The notes under the pieces were generated by a model. The model saw only the letters and a program-made list of their open reading frames with translations. It made no database searches and was not told the DNA's origin. The position numbers and the translations under genes are program-made. Below are positions 55,359 through 64,000 of a stretch of DNA of 64,000 bases, piece by piece (positions within the stretch are counted from its first letter, which is position 1; each line of letters opens with the position of its first letter). This DNA comes from Methanomassiliicoccales archaeon. Its GTDB lineage: Archaea; Thermoplasmatota; Thermoplasmata; Methanomassiliicoccales; UBA472. Location: positions 200,547 to 264,546 of the forward strand of contig JAPKYK010000003.1 of the NCBI GenBank assembly GCA_026394395.1, in the 5' to 3' direction.

Positions 55359-56549
55359 TCAGGCCACCTTTCTCATGTAGCTCTCGATGGAGTCGAACGC
55401 CTTACCTAGTATCTCCTCGTTGGGCAGGAACACCATGCGGAAGTGGTCCTTGCCGTACACCGGGCAGAACCCGGAGCCGGGGACGAGGAGCACGTGGCAT
55501 TTGTTCAGGATGTCCAGCACGAACTCCCGGTCGTCCTTCCAGTGATCGGACTCGATCTTGGGGAACATGTAGAAGGCCGCCTGGGCCTTCACGCAGCTCA
55601 GCCCGGGGATTTCGTTCACCCTCTTATAGGCGAACTCGCCGCGGGCCTTGAGCTTGTTGCGCATCCCTTCCAAGTGGTCCTTGGGGTGCTTCAAGGCCTC
55701 GATGACCGCCATCTGGCAGGGAGCGTTGGCGCTTAGCCTGAGCCTGGCTTGCTTGTGCACGGCCTCCTCAATCTCGTCCAATTGGCCGGTCGTGTCGTGG
55801 AAGGCCGCGTAGCCCAGCCTCCAGCCGGGAAGCAGGTCCACCTTGGAGAACCCGTTGACCAATATGCAGGGTACGTCCTTGGCCAGGGTGGCCGGGGAGT
55901 AGTGCTCGCCCTCAAAGGTCATCAGGTCGTAAATCTCGTCGGATATGACGAAAAGGCCGTACTCTCCGGCCAGGTCAGCGATCTCCTTCAGCTTCTTCCG
56001 GCCATATACCGCTCCAGTGGGGTTGTTAGGGTTGATGACCGCGATGAACTTGGTATGTGGAGTGATCTTCTTCCTCAGGTCGTCGATGTCCGGTTGCCAG
56101 TTCTCCTCCTCGATGGTGCGGTAGGTGACCGCCTTCCCGCCGAAGAACTTGGGGAACTCCAGATAAGAGACGTAGCTGGGTCCGGGGACCAGCGCTTCGT
56201 CGCCGTTGTCGATGGTGGCCGCGCATATCATCTGCAATGCTTCGGTCACACCGTTGGTGACGATCAGGTCCTGGAGGTCCAGGTCGATGCCGTTCTTCTT
56301 CTTCTCCTTCTCGATGATGGCCTTCCTCAGCTCGACGTTGCCTTCGGACTCCTCGTAACCGTTGTCGCACTTCTCCACGGCAGCGCAGAGGGCGTCCCTT
56401 ACATGCTTCGGCGTCTTGAAGTCGAACTTGTTGGGGTCCCCGATATGCAGCTTTATGATCTCGTGACCCTGCTTCTCCAGTTCCCTCGCTGGCAGCAGCA
56501 TCTCCCGGATCGCATAGCTGATACCCATCGTGCGCTTGGTGGCTTTCAT
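55359..56549 (-). CDS. Class I aminotransferase (alanine/aspartate type)
   Basis: A 396-residue PLP aminotransferase. It has NGVTEALQMICAATIDNGDEAL near residue 91, AVINPNNPTGAVYG near 174, DEIYDLMTFEG near 208, and the PLP lysine in NGFSKVDLLPGWRLGYAAF near 240. This is typical of archaeal alanine- or aspartate-transaminase relatives; the exact amino acid is uncertain. No operon partner. Confidence 0.9.
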   Translation of the reverse strand: MKATKRTMGISYAIREMLLPARELEKQGHEIIKLHIGDPNKFDFKTPKHVRDALCAAVEKCDNGYEESEGNVELRKAIIEKEKKKNGIDLDLQDLIVTNGVTEALQMICAATIDNGDEALVPGPSYVSYLEFPKFFGGKAVTYRTIEEENWQPDIDDLRKKITPHTKFIAVINPNNPTGAVYGRKKLKEIADLAGEYGLFVISDEIYDLMTFEGEHYSPATLAKDVPCILVNGFSKVDLLPGWRLGYAAFHDTTGQLDEIEEAVHKQARLRLSANAPCQMAVIEALKHPKDHLEGMRNKLKARGEFAYKRVNEIPGLSCVKAQAAFYMFPKIESDHWKDDREFVLDILNKCHVLLVPGSGFCPVYGKDHFRMVFLPNEEILGKAFDSIESYMRKVA

Positions 56550-56691
56550 GGTATCAGGGCGGGATGATGAAATTACTGCTATTTAGGCTTAGATATGCTG
56601 ACACTATACCCGAAGGAAGTCATTTTGACCGACAAAACCTACCCCGAAGGGAAACGGAGATTTTATAGGGGTCCCTGCACTAGCCGCAGGC

Positions 56692-58611
56692 ATGGCCTTG
56701 GTCCGCCTTGGGAAGATGCACCTGCGCTGGTGCGATCAGTGCAACGTCCCGGTCCTCGAGGATGATAAGTGCGGGCGCTGCGGAGGTAGGACGGAGGCGG
56801 TGGAAATGACCCCTCCGGGTGACGCCAGACCGGCCTTCCCATATGACTTGAACATGGTTCGAAGCCTGATAGACCTGCAGTTCGGTCCAGGTTCCGGAGA
56901 GGCCTTGCTTCCGATGGACCAGGCCCATGTCATGAACAAGGTCCCCGGGCTGGACCGTATGGACGAGGTCATCTCCGGAGGCATGGTCGTGGCCACTATG
57001 CGCTACGACCTGGGGGTGGGATGGAAAGTGCTCCTCAGGGTCAAGGGCGCGTCCCGCATAATTGCGAAGGCCACCAAGAATATGGTCGTGGCCGACGCCG
57101 GGGCGGTGGAACCGATCCTTGGCTCGCAGAACCTCATGGCCCCGGGTGTTGGGAAGGTCGTGGGCGAGTTCGGCAAGGGAGAGGAGGTTATCGTATTGCA
57201 CCCCGACGGGAACGCCCTGGCCACTGGCGTCGCCCGCATGGACTCCGCAGAGATGTGCTCTGCCGAGAGGGGGGTGGCCGTCAAGGTCCGGTGGTCGGAG
57301 AGGACAGGCGCGGTGGAGATTGGCGCAAAGGCCGATTGGAAAGTGGCCATCGAGGCCAATTCCAAGGTCATGCACCGTCGCGTGGAGGAAAGCATGGAGT
57401 TCGTGCGCCGCCTGGCGGAGGAGCACAAGGACATTCCGCAGGTGGTTTCCTTCTCCGGAGGTAAAGACAGTCTGGCCACGTTGCTTTTGACCAGGGATGC
57501 CGGCCTAAGGCTCCCGGCATTCTTCATCGATACCGGACTGGAATTCCCGGAGACGGTGGAATACGTCTATCGCCTCAAAGAAGAGCTGAACCTCGATCTT
57601 GTCCTGGGGAAGGCGGAGGAGGACGCCTTCTTCGGCAACTTGGAGTTCTTCGGGCCTCCGGGAAAGGACTATCGCTGGTGCTGCAAGACCAATAAGCTGG
57701 GACCTACAGTGAAGGCCATCGTTGAACACTATCCGAACGGTCTTCTCTCTTTCATCGGCCAGCGCAGATACGAATCGGAGCAACGGGCCAGCAAGCCCCG
57801 GGTCTGGCGCAATCCTTGGACTCCGGGGCAGATCGGCGCCTCCCCTATACAAGACTGGACCTCCCTACACGTCTGGCTATACATCTTCCAGAGCGGCGTC
57901 AGCTACAACCCCTGGTACGAGAGGGGATTGGACCGCATCGGCTGTTTCCTGTGCCCGGCCTCGGACATGGCCGAGATCGGATTAATCAGGGGGAGCCCGG
58001 CCTACGAAAGATGGGAGGCTTTTCTGCGCAGCTATGCGGAGAAGAAGGGGCTGGGCCCGGAATGGGTGGAACATGGTCTGTGGAGGTGGAAGAAGGTCCC
58101 TCCGTCGGTGATGGAGGAGCTCAAGCGCAACATCCCCGGTTTCGAGCTGACCAGAAAGGAGGGGATGCGCACAGGAGAAGGGAACCTCCGTTTGCGCATG
58201 CAGGACGGGTTCTCTCCCTGCACCTTAGGATTCAGCATCGAAGGGGCCTTCAGCCGGGACCTGGACCTGGAGCAGGTCAGCAGTGTGCTCAATATGTTAG
58301 GGGAAGTGGAGAACGGCGCGATGGACGGATGGGCTGCCGTTGGCAACGTCACGGTGTTCCGCGAAGGGGCGTTGATCGCCAAAGGTCCGGACCAAGAGCA
58401 AATAAGAAAAAATGTGGAAAAGGTTCGCCGTGCGGTGGTTAAGGCCGAGGAATGCGTCGGTTGCGGAGTGTGTATCGCCAGATGCAATGAGGGTGCACTT
58501 TTACTGACGCAGGGCAGGATTCGCGTGGAAGCGAGCCGATGCATCCATTGCGGTAGATGCTTCGAGCCCTGCCCGGCGATCAGCTTCGGCGACGCCGCTT
58601 TTGACTTTTAG
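56692..58611 (+). CDS. PUA-PAPS-reductase-ferredoxin fusion protein
   Basis: A 639-residue multidomain protein. The N-terminal zinc ribbon has CDQC near residue 14 and CGRC near 26. A PUA-like RNA-binding domain lies at about 130-220. A PP-loop adenylyl/PAPS-reductase domain starts with SFSGGKDSLATLLL near 254 and has CCKTNK near 332 and a CxxC in GCFLCPASD near 420. The C terminus has two 4Fe-4S motifs, CVGCGVCIARC near 589 and CIHCGRCFEPC near 615. Methanogen relatives are annotated as PAPS reductase-like, but the RNA-binding domain makes RNA thiolation or a related sulfur transfer equally plausible. Confidence 0.87.
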   Translation: MALVRLGKMHLRWCDQCNVPVLEDDKCGRCGGRTEAVEMTPPGDARPAFPYDLNMVRSLIDLQFGPGSGEALLPMDQAHVMNKVPGLDRMDEVISGGMVVATMRYDLGVGWKVLLRVKGASRIIAKATKNMVVADAGAVEPILGSQNLMAPGVGKVVGEFGKGEEVIVLHPDGNALATGVARMDSAEMCSAERGVAVKVRWSERTGAVEIGAKADWKVAIEANSKVMHRRVEESMEFVRRLAEEHKDIPQVVSFSGGKDSLATLLLTRDAGLRLPAFFIDTGLEFPETVEYVYRLKEELNLDLVLGKAEEDAFFGNLEFFGPPGKDYRWCCKTNKLGPTVKAIVEHYPNGLLSFIGQRRYESEQRASKPRVWRNPWTPGQIGASPIQDWTSLHVWLYIFQSGVSYNPWYERGLDRIGCFLCPASDMAEIGLIRGSPAYERWEAFLRSYAEKKGLGPEWVEHGLWRWKKVPPSVMEELKRNIPGFELTRKEGMRTGEGNLRLRMQDGFSPCTLGFSIEGAFSRDLDLEQVSSVLNMLGEVENGAMDGWAAVGNVTVFREGALIAKGPDQEQIRKNVEKVRRAVVKAEECVGCGVCIARCNEGALLLTQGRIRVEASRCIHCGRCFEPCPAISFGDAAFDF

Positions 58612-58680
58612 AGGCCACCGGCGACATATAGTGGACGGTGGCCGGGTCAATCGGCGCAGCCCTCGTTGACCCCCTCCGCA

Positions 58681-59910
58681 TCAGCGCACGAAGTCGATAT
58701 CGTCGTCCCGGTTCTTCGGCCTCTGCTGCTGGTATTGCTGCTGTTGCGGCTGCTGGTTCTGCTGCGGGTAACCCTGGCCACTGCGCTGTGCCTCCATTGG
58801 GGCGCCGCGGCTGCCCATGATGTACTTGGACTTGGCCCCGGTCACTATGAGCAGCACCTTGACGATCCCTTCCAGTTCAGGATCGATGGAGCATCCCCAT
58901 ATGATGCGAGCACGCGGAGAGACGCTGTTGGTGACGAGCTCGGCCACCCTTTGGGCCTCGCCCACGGACAGGTCTGGACCGCCGACGACACGGATCAGGG
59001 CGCCTTTAGCATCCTTCAGCTCGATCTCTCCTAGCATGGGGGAGGTTAGCGCCTCGTGCACCGCGGACTTCACGCGGTCGTCCTCGTCGCTGTTTCCCTC
59101 TCCGATACCGACGAAGGCTACTCCACCCTCGTTCATGACGGTCATGATGTCGGCGTAGTCCAGGTTGACCAGGCCGGGCTTGGTAATGATCTCGGTCAGG
59201 CCCTTGATGGTCTGCATGAGCACCTCATCGGCCACCTTGAAGGCGGCGTCGACCGGCAGTTTAGGCACCAGCTCCAGCAGCTTGTCGTTGGGTATGACGA
59301 TGGTGGTGTCGCAGATCAGCCTCATCTTGTTGAGGCCGTCCAGGGCGTTCTCCATGCGTACGGTCCCTTCGGCCTTGAAGGGGATGGTGACGACACCGAT
59401 GGTGAGCGCGCGGACCTGCTCTTTGGCGATCCGCGCTACATAGTGCGCAGAGCCAGTACCGGTCCCGCCACCCATACCGGCGGTTACGAAGACGATGTTG
59501 GAGCCGTTCAGGAACTCCCTGATCTCTCCATCGTTCTCTCGAGCGGCTGACTCGCCGATCTCGGGCTTGGCACCGGCGCCCATTCCGTGAGTGGCCGTGC
59601 GTCCGATCAGGATCTTATGCGGGGCCTTTATGGTCAGCAGGTGCTTGGCGTCAGTGTTGATGGCGCAGAGCTGAGCACCGTTGATGTTGGCTTCCCAGCA
59701 ACGGTTGATGGTGTTGCAACCGCCGCCACCGCAGCCTATGATCTTGATGCAGACATCAAGCTGGGCGGCTATCTTTTCCAAATCCTCATCGATGGCGGAC
59801 TTGGGGGCTGGTTGCGACTGGATCGGCTCCTGCTTTGCAGGGTCGACCTTGCCGTTGGCGTTCTCATACTTAGTGTTCGCTAAAGCATTCTTAACCAAAG
59901 AACTGGTCAT
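58681..59910 (-). CDS. ftsZ: Cell division protein FtsZ
   Basis: Tubulin-like GTPase that forms the division ring. The 409-residue protein has [15 protein letters not shown] near residue 51, the tubulin signature [11 protein letters not shown] near 145, NALDGL near 195, and the T7 synergy loop [15 protein letters not shown] near 250. After about residue 365 there is a Gln-rich linker and a short conserved-type end DDDIDFVR, likely a membrane-adaptor contact. Start at 59910 is chosen: GAGGGATG lies just before it and a TATA box is about 40 bases upstream. FtsZ1 versus FtsZ2 is not settled. Confidence 0.93.
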   Translation of the reverse strand: MTSSLVKNALANTKYENANGKVDPAKQEPIQSQPAPKSAIDEDLEKIAAQLDVCIKIIGCGGGGCNTINRCWEANINGAQLCAINTDAKHLLTIKAPHKILIGRTATHGMGAGAKPEIGESAARENDGEIREFLNGSNIVFVTAGMGGGTGTGSAHYVARIAKEQVRALTIGVVTIPFKAEGTVRMENALDGLNKMRLICDTTIVIPNDKLLELVPKLPVDAAFKVADEVLMQTIKGLTEIITKPGLVNLDYADIMTVMNEGGVAFVGIGEGNSDEDDRVKSAVHEALTSPMLGEIELKDAKGALIRVVGGPDLSVGEAQRVAELVTNSVSPRARIIWGCSIDPELEGIVKVLLIVTGAKSKYIMGSRGAPMEAQRSGQGYPQQNQQPQQQQYQQQRPKNRDDDIDFVR

Positions 59911-59943
59911 TAGTGCATCCCTCTGCATAGGATAAGGAAAAAC

Positions 59944-59960
59944 GCAAATATAAAGTTTGC
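59944..59960 (-). promoter_or_regulatory. TATA region of ftsZ with small inverted repeat
   Basis: GCAAA/TTTGC arms flank TATAAAG (59949-59955). On the minus strand the element reads CTTTATA and lies about 40 bases before the ftsZ ATG, so transcription would begin near 59926 and leave a short leader containing the GAGGGATG ribosome site. The flanking repeat may be a protein-binding site. Confidence 0.45.
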
Positions 59961-60157
59961 TTTATTTTAAAACCCTGGATATTGGATGACGGGTGTCAGA
60001 CATGACCCGGTGTAACAGGGTTGATGTTGCTCACTGAGGAGTGTTTTCAATGAGGATAGCTGATAAAAAATGGGAATCTGGATTCGATCATTGATGTGAT
60101 CGACGCGACAAAAAAGTGTTCTGGAAGGTGCGTTGATATGATCGGATGACCTACGAT

Positions 60158-60820
60158 TTACATTCTTTTCAGGCCACGACCCATCCATTGACCGATGCAC
60201 TTTACCCCATACCCGACCGACTCCACCCTGGGCCGGTTCCGGCCCCCGGTGTTGCCAGACCCGGAAAGGATCTCTTTGATGACCTCTTCCACCGAACCGC
60301 AGTCCCTTGAGGTCTCGAAATATGTTGTCCCGATAGTCTCTGGTTCGTGGGAGTCGCTGCCTGCCGAGAAGGGGCGCTTCAGATCGGAGGCCAGCTTTCT
60401 GGCCATGGCGTTGTGCCGATGGGTGGAGCGGCCGTTGTGTACCTCGATGGCGTCGAAGTCGTTCGCTCGTACGACCTCCTCGCCCAGGCCTGACCAGACA
60501 CGGTAGGGATGGGCGGCCACGGCGATGCCTCCCTGTGCCCGAATACGGTCTATGGTCTCCCCCACCTCCAGGTTCCGAGGGACCTCCTCCTGGATGTTAT
60601 AAGCCAATATGTGCCCCTTGGACGAGGATATCTCCATCCCAGGGATGACCAGAACGTCCTGGCAGTGCAACGCTATGGCCTTAAGGGATCCGTTCATGGA
60701 ATTATGGTCCATTATGGCCACTCCGGCCAGGCCCTTTTTGGCACAGGCGTCCAGCACTTCCTCAATCAGGTTGCTGGAATCGCGGGACTGACAGGAGTGC
60801 ACATGAAGGTCGAACCTCAT
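60158..60820 (-). CDS. PHP-domain phosphoesterase
   Basis: A 220-residue metal-dependent phosphoesterase-like protein. Metal-binding motifs: FDLHVHSCQSRDS near residue 3, GVAIMDHN near 33, PGMEISSSKGH near 60, AAHPYR near 98, and SDSHEPETIG near 155. The PHP family includes histidinol phosphatase and nucleotide phosphatases; the substrate is not readable. The gene overlaps the end of metG by 4 bases. Confidence 0.86.
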   Translation of the reverse strand: MRFDLHVHSCQSRDSSNLIEEVLDACAKKGLAGVAIMDHNSMNGSLKAIALHCQDVLVIPGMEISSSKGHILAYNIQEEVPRNLEVGETIDRIRAQGGIAVAAHPYRVWSGLGEEVVRANDFDAIEVHNGRSTHRHNAMARKLASDLKRPFSAGSDSHEPETIGTTYFETSRDCGSVEEVIKEILSGSGNTGGRNRPRVESVGYGVKCIGQWMGRGLKRM

Positions 60821-63036
60821 CTCACTTTCGCCCCGTTGTCCAATTCCCCGTCCACGCCGATGCTCACCTTCTTCTCGGTGTACAGCGGCAGGGCGACGTC
60901 CGCCCCCTCCTTGGGTAAGAAGAAGGCCGCCTGCTTGCCCTTCACCAAGGATGATGTGTCCGCTTTGACCCTGTATCCTAGGTCCGCTTCTTTGTCGTCG
61001 ACGACGGTTCCGGTGCGCAGCACGAACGCTTGGAACTCCGAGAAAGAGAGTACTTTACTACCGGGGTTCAATCCGCTGGTCACCTTATCGCCAGGATCGG
61101 CAGGTCCCGAGGGCGTGAGCACTTTGACCTTCTCTCCGGCCTCGGCCGCTAGGACCATACCCTGTGACTCCACGCCGCGCAGCTTGGCCGGCTGCAGGTT
61201 GGTGATGACCACTACCTTCTTCCCGGTGAGCTCCTCCTTGCTGTAGAATGCCTTCAGCCCGGCCACCAACTGTATCGGCCGGCCGATGTTGACCTTGAGC
61301 ACCATCAGCTTGTCGGCGTTAGGATGGTCGCTGACCTCCTCGATCAGTCCGACGCGGAGGTCCAGGGACTCGAACGCGGAGAAAGGAGACTCCTCTTTGG
61401 GCATCTCCACCTTCTTGTATAGCGGCTTCGGCTCTGGTAATGTCCGTCCTACGTTCAATTCCTTGGTGGCCCATTCCCAGGAGCCGTCGGCAATCTTACC
61501 GTCGTTGGCCAGGAACCCCCAGAGTTTTTGCGTGGAGAAGGGCAGGTAGGGGTTGGCGAGGACCGCCAGCGCCTGCACGATCCTGAGGTTCAGGTGCAAC
61601 ACTCCGCCGCACTTTTCTTTGTCCGTCTTCAGCAGGCTCCATGGTGCCACAGAATCGAAGAAGCGATTGCCGAACTGGGCCAGGTCCATGACCGCTTTCA
61701 GACCCTTCTTGAATTGGCAGATGGAGACGTTGGTGTCCATTTCCAGCAGTGCCTGGGCGATGGCCTCGTCGACCAGCTTCGTTTCCGCCTCTAGCCCTTC
61801 CGGCAGGGGCGGGACCTCCTTGAAGTTCTTCTGGGTGAAACTGAGGACCCGGTGGAAATAGTTGCCAAGCGTGGCTACCAGTTCGTTGTTGATCTTGGTC
61901 TCGAAGTCCTCCCAAGAGAAGTCGGCATCCTTGCCCTCTGGCATGTTGATCGACATGTAATAACGCAACAGGTCGGCGTCGAACAGCTTGAGTATGCTTG
62001 GTATGTCGATGCTCGGCCCCTTGCTCTTGGATAGCTTCATCTCTTTGAAAGTAAGGAACTCGTTGGCCGGAACATCGTACGGTAGGTTCAGTCCGCCATA
62101 TCCCATTAATATGGACGGCCAGATGATGGTGTGGAAGGGTATGTTGTCCTTGCCCAGGAAATAGTAGCTCTTGATCTCGGGGTCCATCCAGTAGTCCTTC
62201 CAGGCGTCAGGCCGGCCGATCCTCTGGGCCCACTCCTTACTCGCCGAGAGGTAACCGATGACCGCCTCGAACCAGACGTAGATGACCTTGCCTTCCGTTC
62301 CCGGAAGCGGTACCGGCACGCCCCATGTCATGTCACGGGTGATGGGGCGGTCCTTGAGACCCGATTCCAGCCAATTCTGGGTGAAGAGCTGCACGTTGGA
62401 GCGCCAGTGCTTGCTTCCTTGAACATAGGAGAGCAACGGCTGCTCGAAATCGGTCAGCTTGAAGAAGTAGTGCTGCGCCTCACGCATCTCCGGGCGGGAC
62501 CCGCAGTTGATGCACACTGGATCGACGACGTCTCCCACTTCGAAGGTGGTGCCGCAATTATCGCACTGGTCGCTGCGGCTGTTCTCGTTACCGCACTTTA
62601 CGCACTTTCCTTCTACGTACCTGTCGGGTAGGAACTTGGCGCACTTGTGGCAGTAGTACTGCATCGTCTGGCGTTGTTCCAGATATCCTTTCTTCAAGAG
62701 CGTGAGGAAGATATCGTGCACCACGTTGATATGGTTCTGAGTATGCGTCTTGGTGAAGAGGGAGAACTCTATGCCCAGGTCCTCGATGGCCTTCTTGTTG
62801 ATCTCGTGGTAGCGTTCGGCCACCTGCTCCGGCGTTGAGCCTTCCTTATCAGCGCGGACCGTCACCGGTGTCCCGTGCTGGTCCGAGCCGGATACCATGA
62901 GGACCTCGTGACCCTTCAGACGATGATAGCGACAGAAGATGTCGGGGGGCAGCAGCGATCCTGCCAGGTGCCCCATGTGAATTGCGCCGTTGGCGTAAGG
63001 CCAGGCCACGCCGATGAATACTTTTGGTCGCTCCAT
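60817..63036 (-). CDS. metG: Methionyl-tRNA synthetase with C-terminal tRNA-binding domain
   Basis: A 739-residue class I synthetase. PYANGAIHMGHLAG near residue 14 is the HIGH motif, zinc knuckles YCHKC near 128, CVKC near 145, CDNC and CINC follow, and MKLSKSKG near 332 is the KMSKS motif. The anticodon domain is at about 400-560. A C-terminal EMAPII-like tRNA-binding domain covers about 570-660 (LDLRVGLIEEV, LQPAKLRGVESQGM), and a further 70 residues end the chain. It is fully sized, with a clear start. Confidence 0.95.
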   Translation of the reverse strand: MERPKVFIGVAWPYANGAIHMGHLAGSLLPPDIFCRYHRLKGHEVLMVSGSDQHGTPVTVRADKEGSTPEQVAERYHEINKKAIEDLGIEFSLFTKTHTQNHINVVHDIFLTLLKKGYLEQRQTMQYYCHKCAKFLPDRYVEGKCVKCGNENSRSDQCDNCGTTFEVGDVVDPVCINCGSRPEMREAQHYFFKLTDFEQPLLSYVQGSKHWRSNVQLFTQNWLESGLKDRPITRDMTWGVPVPLPGTEGKVIYVWFEAVIGYLSASKEWAQRIGRPDAWKDYWMDPEIKSYYFLGKDNIPFHTIIWPSILMGYGGLNLPYDVPANEFLTFKEMKLSKSKGPSIDIPSILKLFDADLLRYYMSINMPEGKDADFSWEDFETKINNELVATLGNYFHRVLSFTQKNFKEVPPLPEGLEAETKLVDEAIAQALLEMDTNVSICQFKKGLKAVMDLAQFGNRFFDSVAPWSLLKTDKEKCGGVLHLNLRIVQALAVLANPYLPFSTQKLWGFLANDGKIADGSWEWATKELNVGRTLPEPKPLYKKVEMPKEESPFSAFESLDLRVGLIEEVSDHPNADKLMVLKVNIGRPIQLVAGLKAFYSKEELTGKKVVVITNLQPAKLRGVESQGMVLAAEAGEKVKVLTPSGPADPGDKVTSGLNPGSKVLSFSEFQAFVLRTGTVVDDKEADLGYRVKADTSSLVKGKQAAFFLPKEGADVALPLYTEKKVSIGVDGELDNGAKVR

Positions 63037-63166
63037 CGGCGGAGGAATAGTTTTTCGGCATTTAACTTTGCTGTCGAAAGAAAATAGCGCAACTTCATAT
63101 ACTTACAAATTCAAATTTTAATATCATTATCGTGCAGAAGATATTGAAGATGATGCAGGTGGTCGT

Positions 63167-64000
63167 ATGGCAGATGATCAGGAAATCGAAATCATTACGG
63201 TGGAATGTATAAGAACACCTCCAGGACGCGTCACCCCGGATAAGGTGCCGGAGAATGTGGAAAAGAGGGCAATGGACCCTTCGGTCAAGGAGGTACTGGC
63301 CAAAACCATGCTGGAGGGCGTGGAGACCGTTTGGGACCGTTTCGAGAAGCAACAGCCTTCTTGTAAGTTCTGCGACAGCGGGGTATCCTGTCAACGCTGC
63401 GCCATGGGCCCCTGCCGTATCATGGGTGAAGGGAGGGACCGCGGGGTCTGTGGCGCCACAGCTGATCTAATATGTTCCCGCAACTTGTTGGACCAGATCG
63501 CCACTGGGGCTGCCGCGCACTCCGACCACGGGCGAGAGGTGGCTGAGACCCTGCTTAAAGCGGCCAGAGGCGAAGCCCCCAAGTATGGGATCACGGACGA
63601 GGTCAAGTTGATGACCTTGGCCAAGGAATACGACCTGGACATCAAGGCCCCGGTGAACAAGGTGGCGGAGAGTTTGGCCCTGGCCATGCTGGAGGAGTTC
63701 GGCACTTTGAAGGGGGAACTGACCATGATAAAGCGCCTACCCCCGGGAACATACGAGATGCTCAAGAAAGGTGGGTTGCTTCCCCGTTCCGTCGACCGCG
63801 AGATCGTGGAGGCCATGCACCGGGTGCATATGGGCGTGGGTGCGGATTACCGCAACATCCTGGCGCACGGAGTGAGGGCCTCGCTGGGTGACGGCTGGGG
63901 AGGCTCCATGATCGGGACCGAGGTCAGTGACGTGATGTTCGGTACGCCAAGCATCAAGAAGACTAAGGTGAACCTGGGCGTTCTGAAGAAGGACCAGGTG
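63167..64000 (+). CDS. cooS: Nickel carbon-monoxide dehydrogenase catalytic subunit (3' end outside window)
   Basis: The frame runs open from ATG 63167 to the window edge, 278 residues. The cluster motif CKFCDSGVSCQRC near residue 66, and MGPCRI and GVCGATADLI after it, are the B- and D-cluster cysteines of anaerobic Ni-CODH. EEFGTL and SDVMFGTPS fit the family. Full length is usually about 620-640 residues, so less than half is visible. It could oxidise CO or feed a Wood-Ljungdahl pathway. The nickel maturation and NikR genes in the window fit this enzyme. TATA-like sequence lies near 63095-63120. Confidence 0.9.
   Translation, partial: MADDQEIEIITVECIRTPPGRVTPDKVPENVEKRAMDPSVKEVLAKTMLEGVETVWDRFEKQQPSCKFCDSGVSCQRCAMGPCRIMGEGRDRGVCGATADLICSRNLLDQIATGAAAHSDHGREVAETLLKAARGEAPKYGITDEVKLMTLAKEYDLDIKAPVNKVAESLALAMLEEFGTLKGELTMIKRLPPGTYEMLKKGGLLPRSVDREIVEAMHRVHMGVGADYRNILAHGVRASLGDGWGGSMIGTEVSDVMFGTPSIKKTKVNLGVLKKDQV

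Overview
This window is chromosomal DNA from an archaeon. The evidence is a replication factor C small subunit, ribosomal protein L40e, an FtsZ of archaeal type, the archaeal riboflavin set (RibB, RibL, archaeal RibC, RibH), a bifunctional phosphoglucose/phosphomannose isomerase, an Lrp-type regulator, a CTU1/NcsA-type tRNA thiolase and type IA topoisomerase with zinc ribbons. Most of the DNA is GC-rich with strong G/C preference at third codon positions. Promoter-like TATA boxes lie about 25 bases before start codons, so several messages are probably leaderless or nearly so. A Thermoplasmata-type euryarchaeon, possibly Methanomassiliicoccales or a relative, fits the gene content, but this is inference and no marker here proves it. 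Nickel-CO dehydrogenase, HypA/HypD and NikR point to an anaerobe with nickel enzymes.

Layout. 1-4184: the end of a tryptophan operon (trpD-C-F-B-A) with 4-base overlaps between genes. 4185-8367: an AT-rich accessory island with a Bacteroidetes-like Dph6-family gene, a nitroreductase, two tRNA 3'-half remnants about 1.25 kb apart, and between them a six-helix channel-like membrane protein split into two frames at a run of seven A. 8368-15822: DEAD-box helicase, MFS transporter, flavodoxin, a mini zinc protein, a UspA protein with a small overlapping partner, and a TetR-controlled DHA2 drug exporter with a perfect palindromic operator. 15823-20700: small enzymes and hypotheticals, including an Fe-S protein gene broken by an in-frame TGA. 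20761-26431: MsrB, CorA, PiT phosphate transporter with its DUF47 partner, an EF-Tu-like protein with a degenerate G domain, and a tandem PPK2 kinase. 26477-30708: second DEAD-box helicase, an ABC-2 exporter and a DUF998 membrane protein.

30686-35760 groups nickel and one-carbon functions (hypA-hypD, nth-folC-asparagine-synthase-like operon, nikR). 35826-39747 holds topA with a lysine/alanine-rich tail, a COG0523 GTPase and small partners. 40029-46713 holds Lrp, OsmC, nicotinate phosphoribosyltransferase, enolase, a response regulator with DUF835, L40e (a 49-residue gene easily missed), RFC and a tRNA thiolase. 46744-53156 holds glyA, a 1326-residue DUF4011-type SF1 helicase with a C-terminal nuclease fold, and PGI/PMI. 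53276-55303 is the riboflavin operon. The rest has an aminotransferase, a PUA/PAPS-reductase/ferredoxin fusion, ftsZ, a PHP-domain protein, metG, and the start of cooS, which runs off the window.

I saw no CRISPR array, no complete tRNA or rRNA gene, no transposase and no integrase. The features most worth following are the tRNA-remnant island with its split channel, the TGA-interrupted Fe-S gene, the large helicase-nuclease, and the degenerate EF-Tu-like protein.
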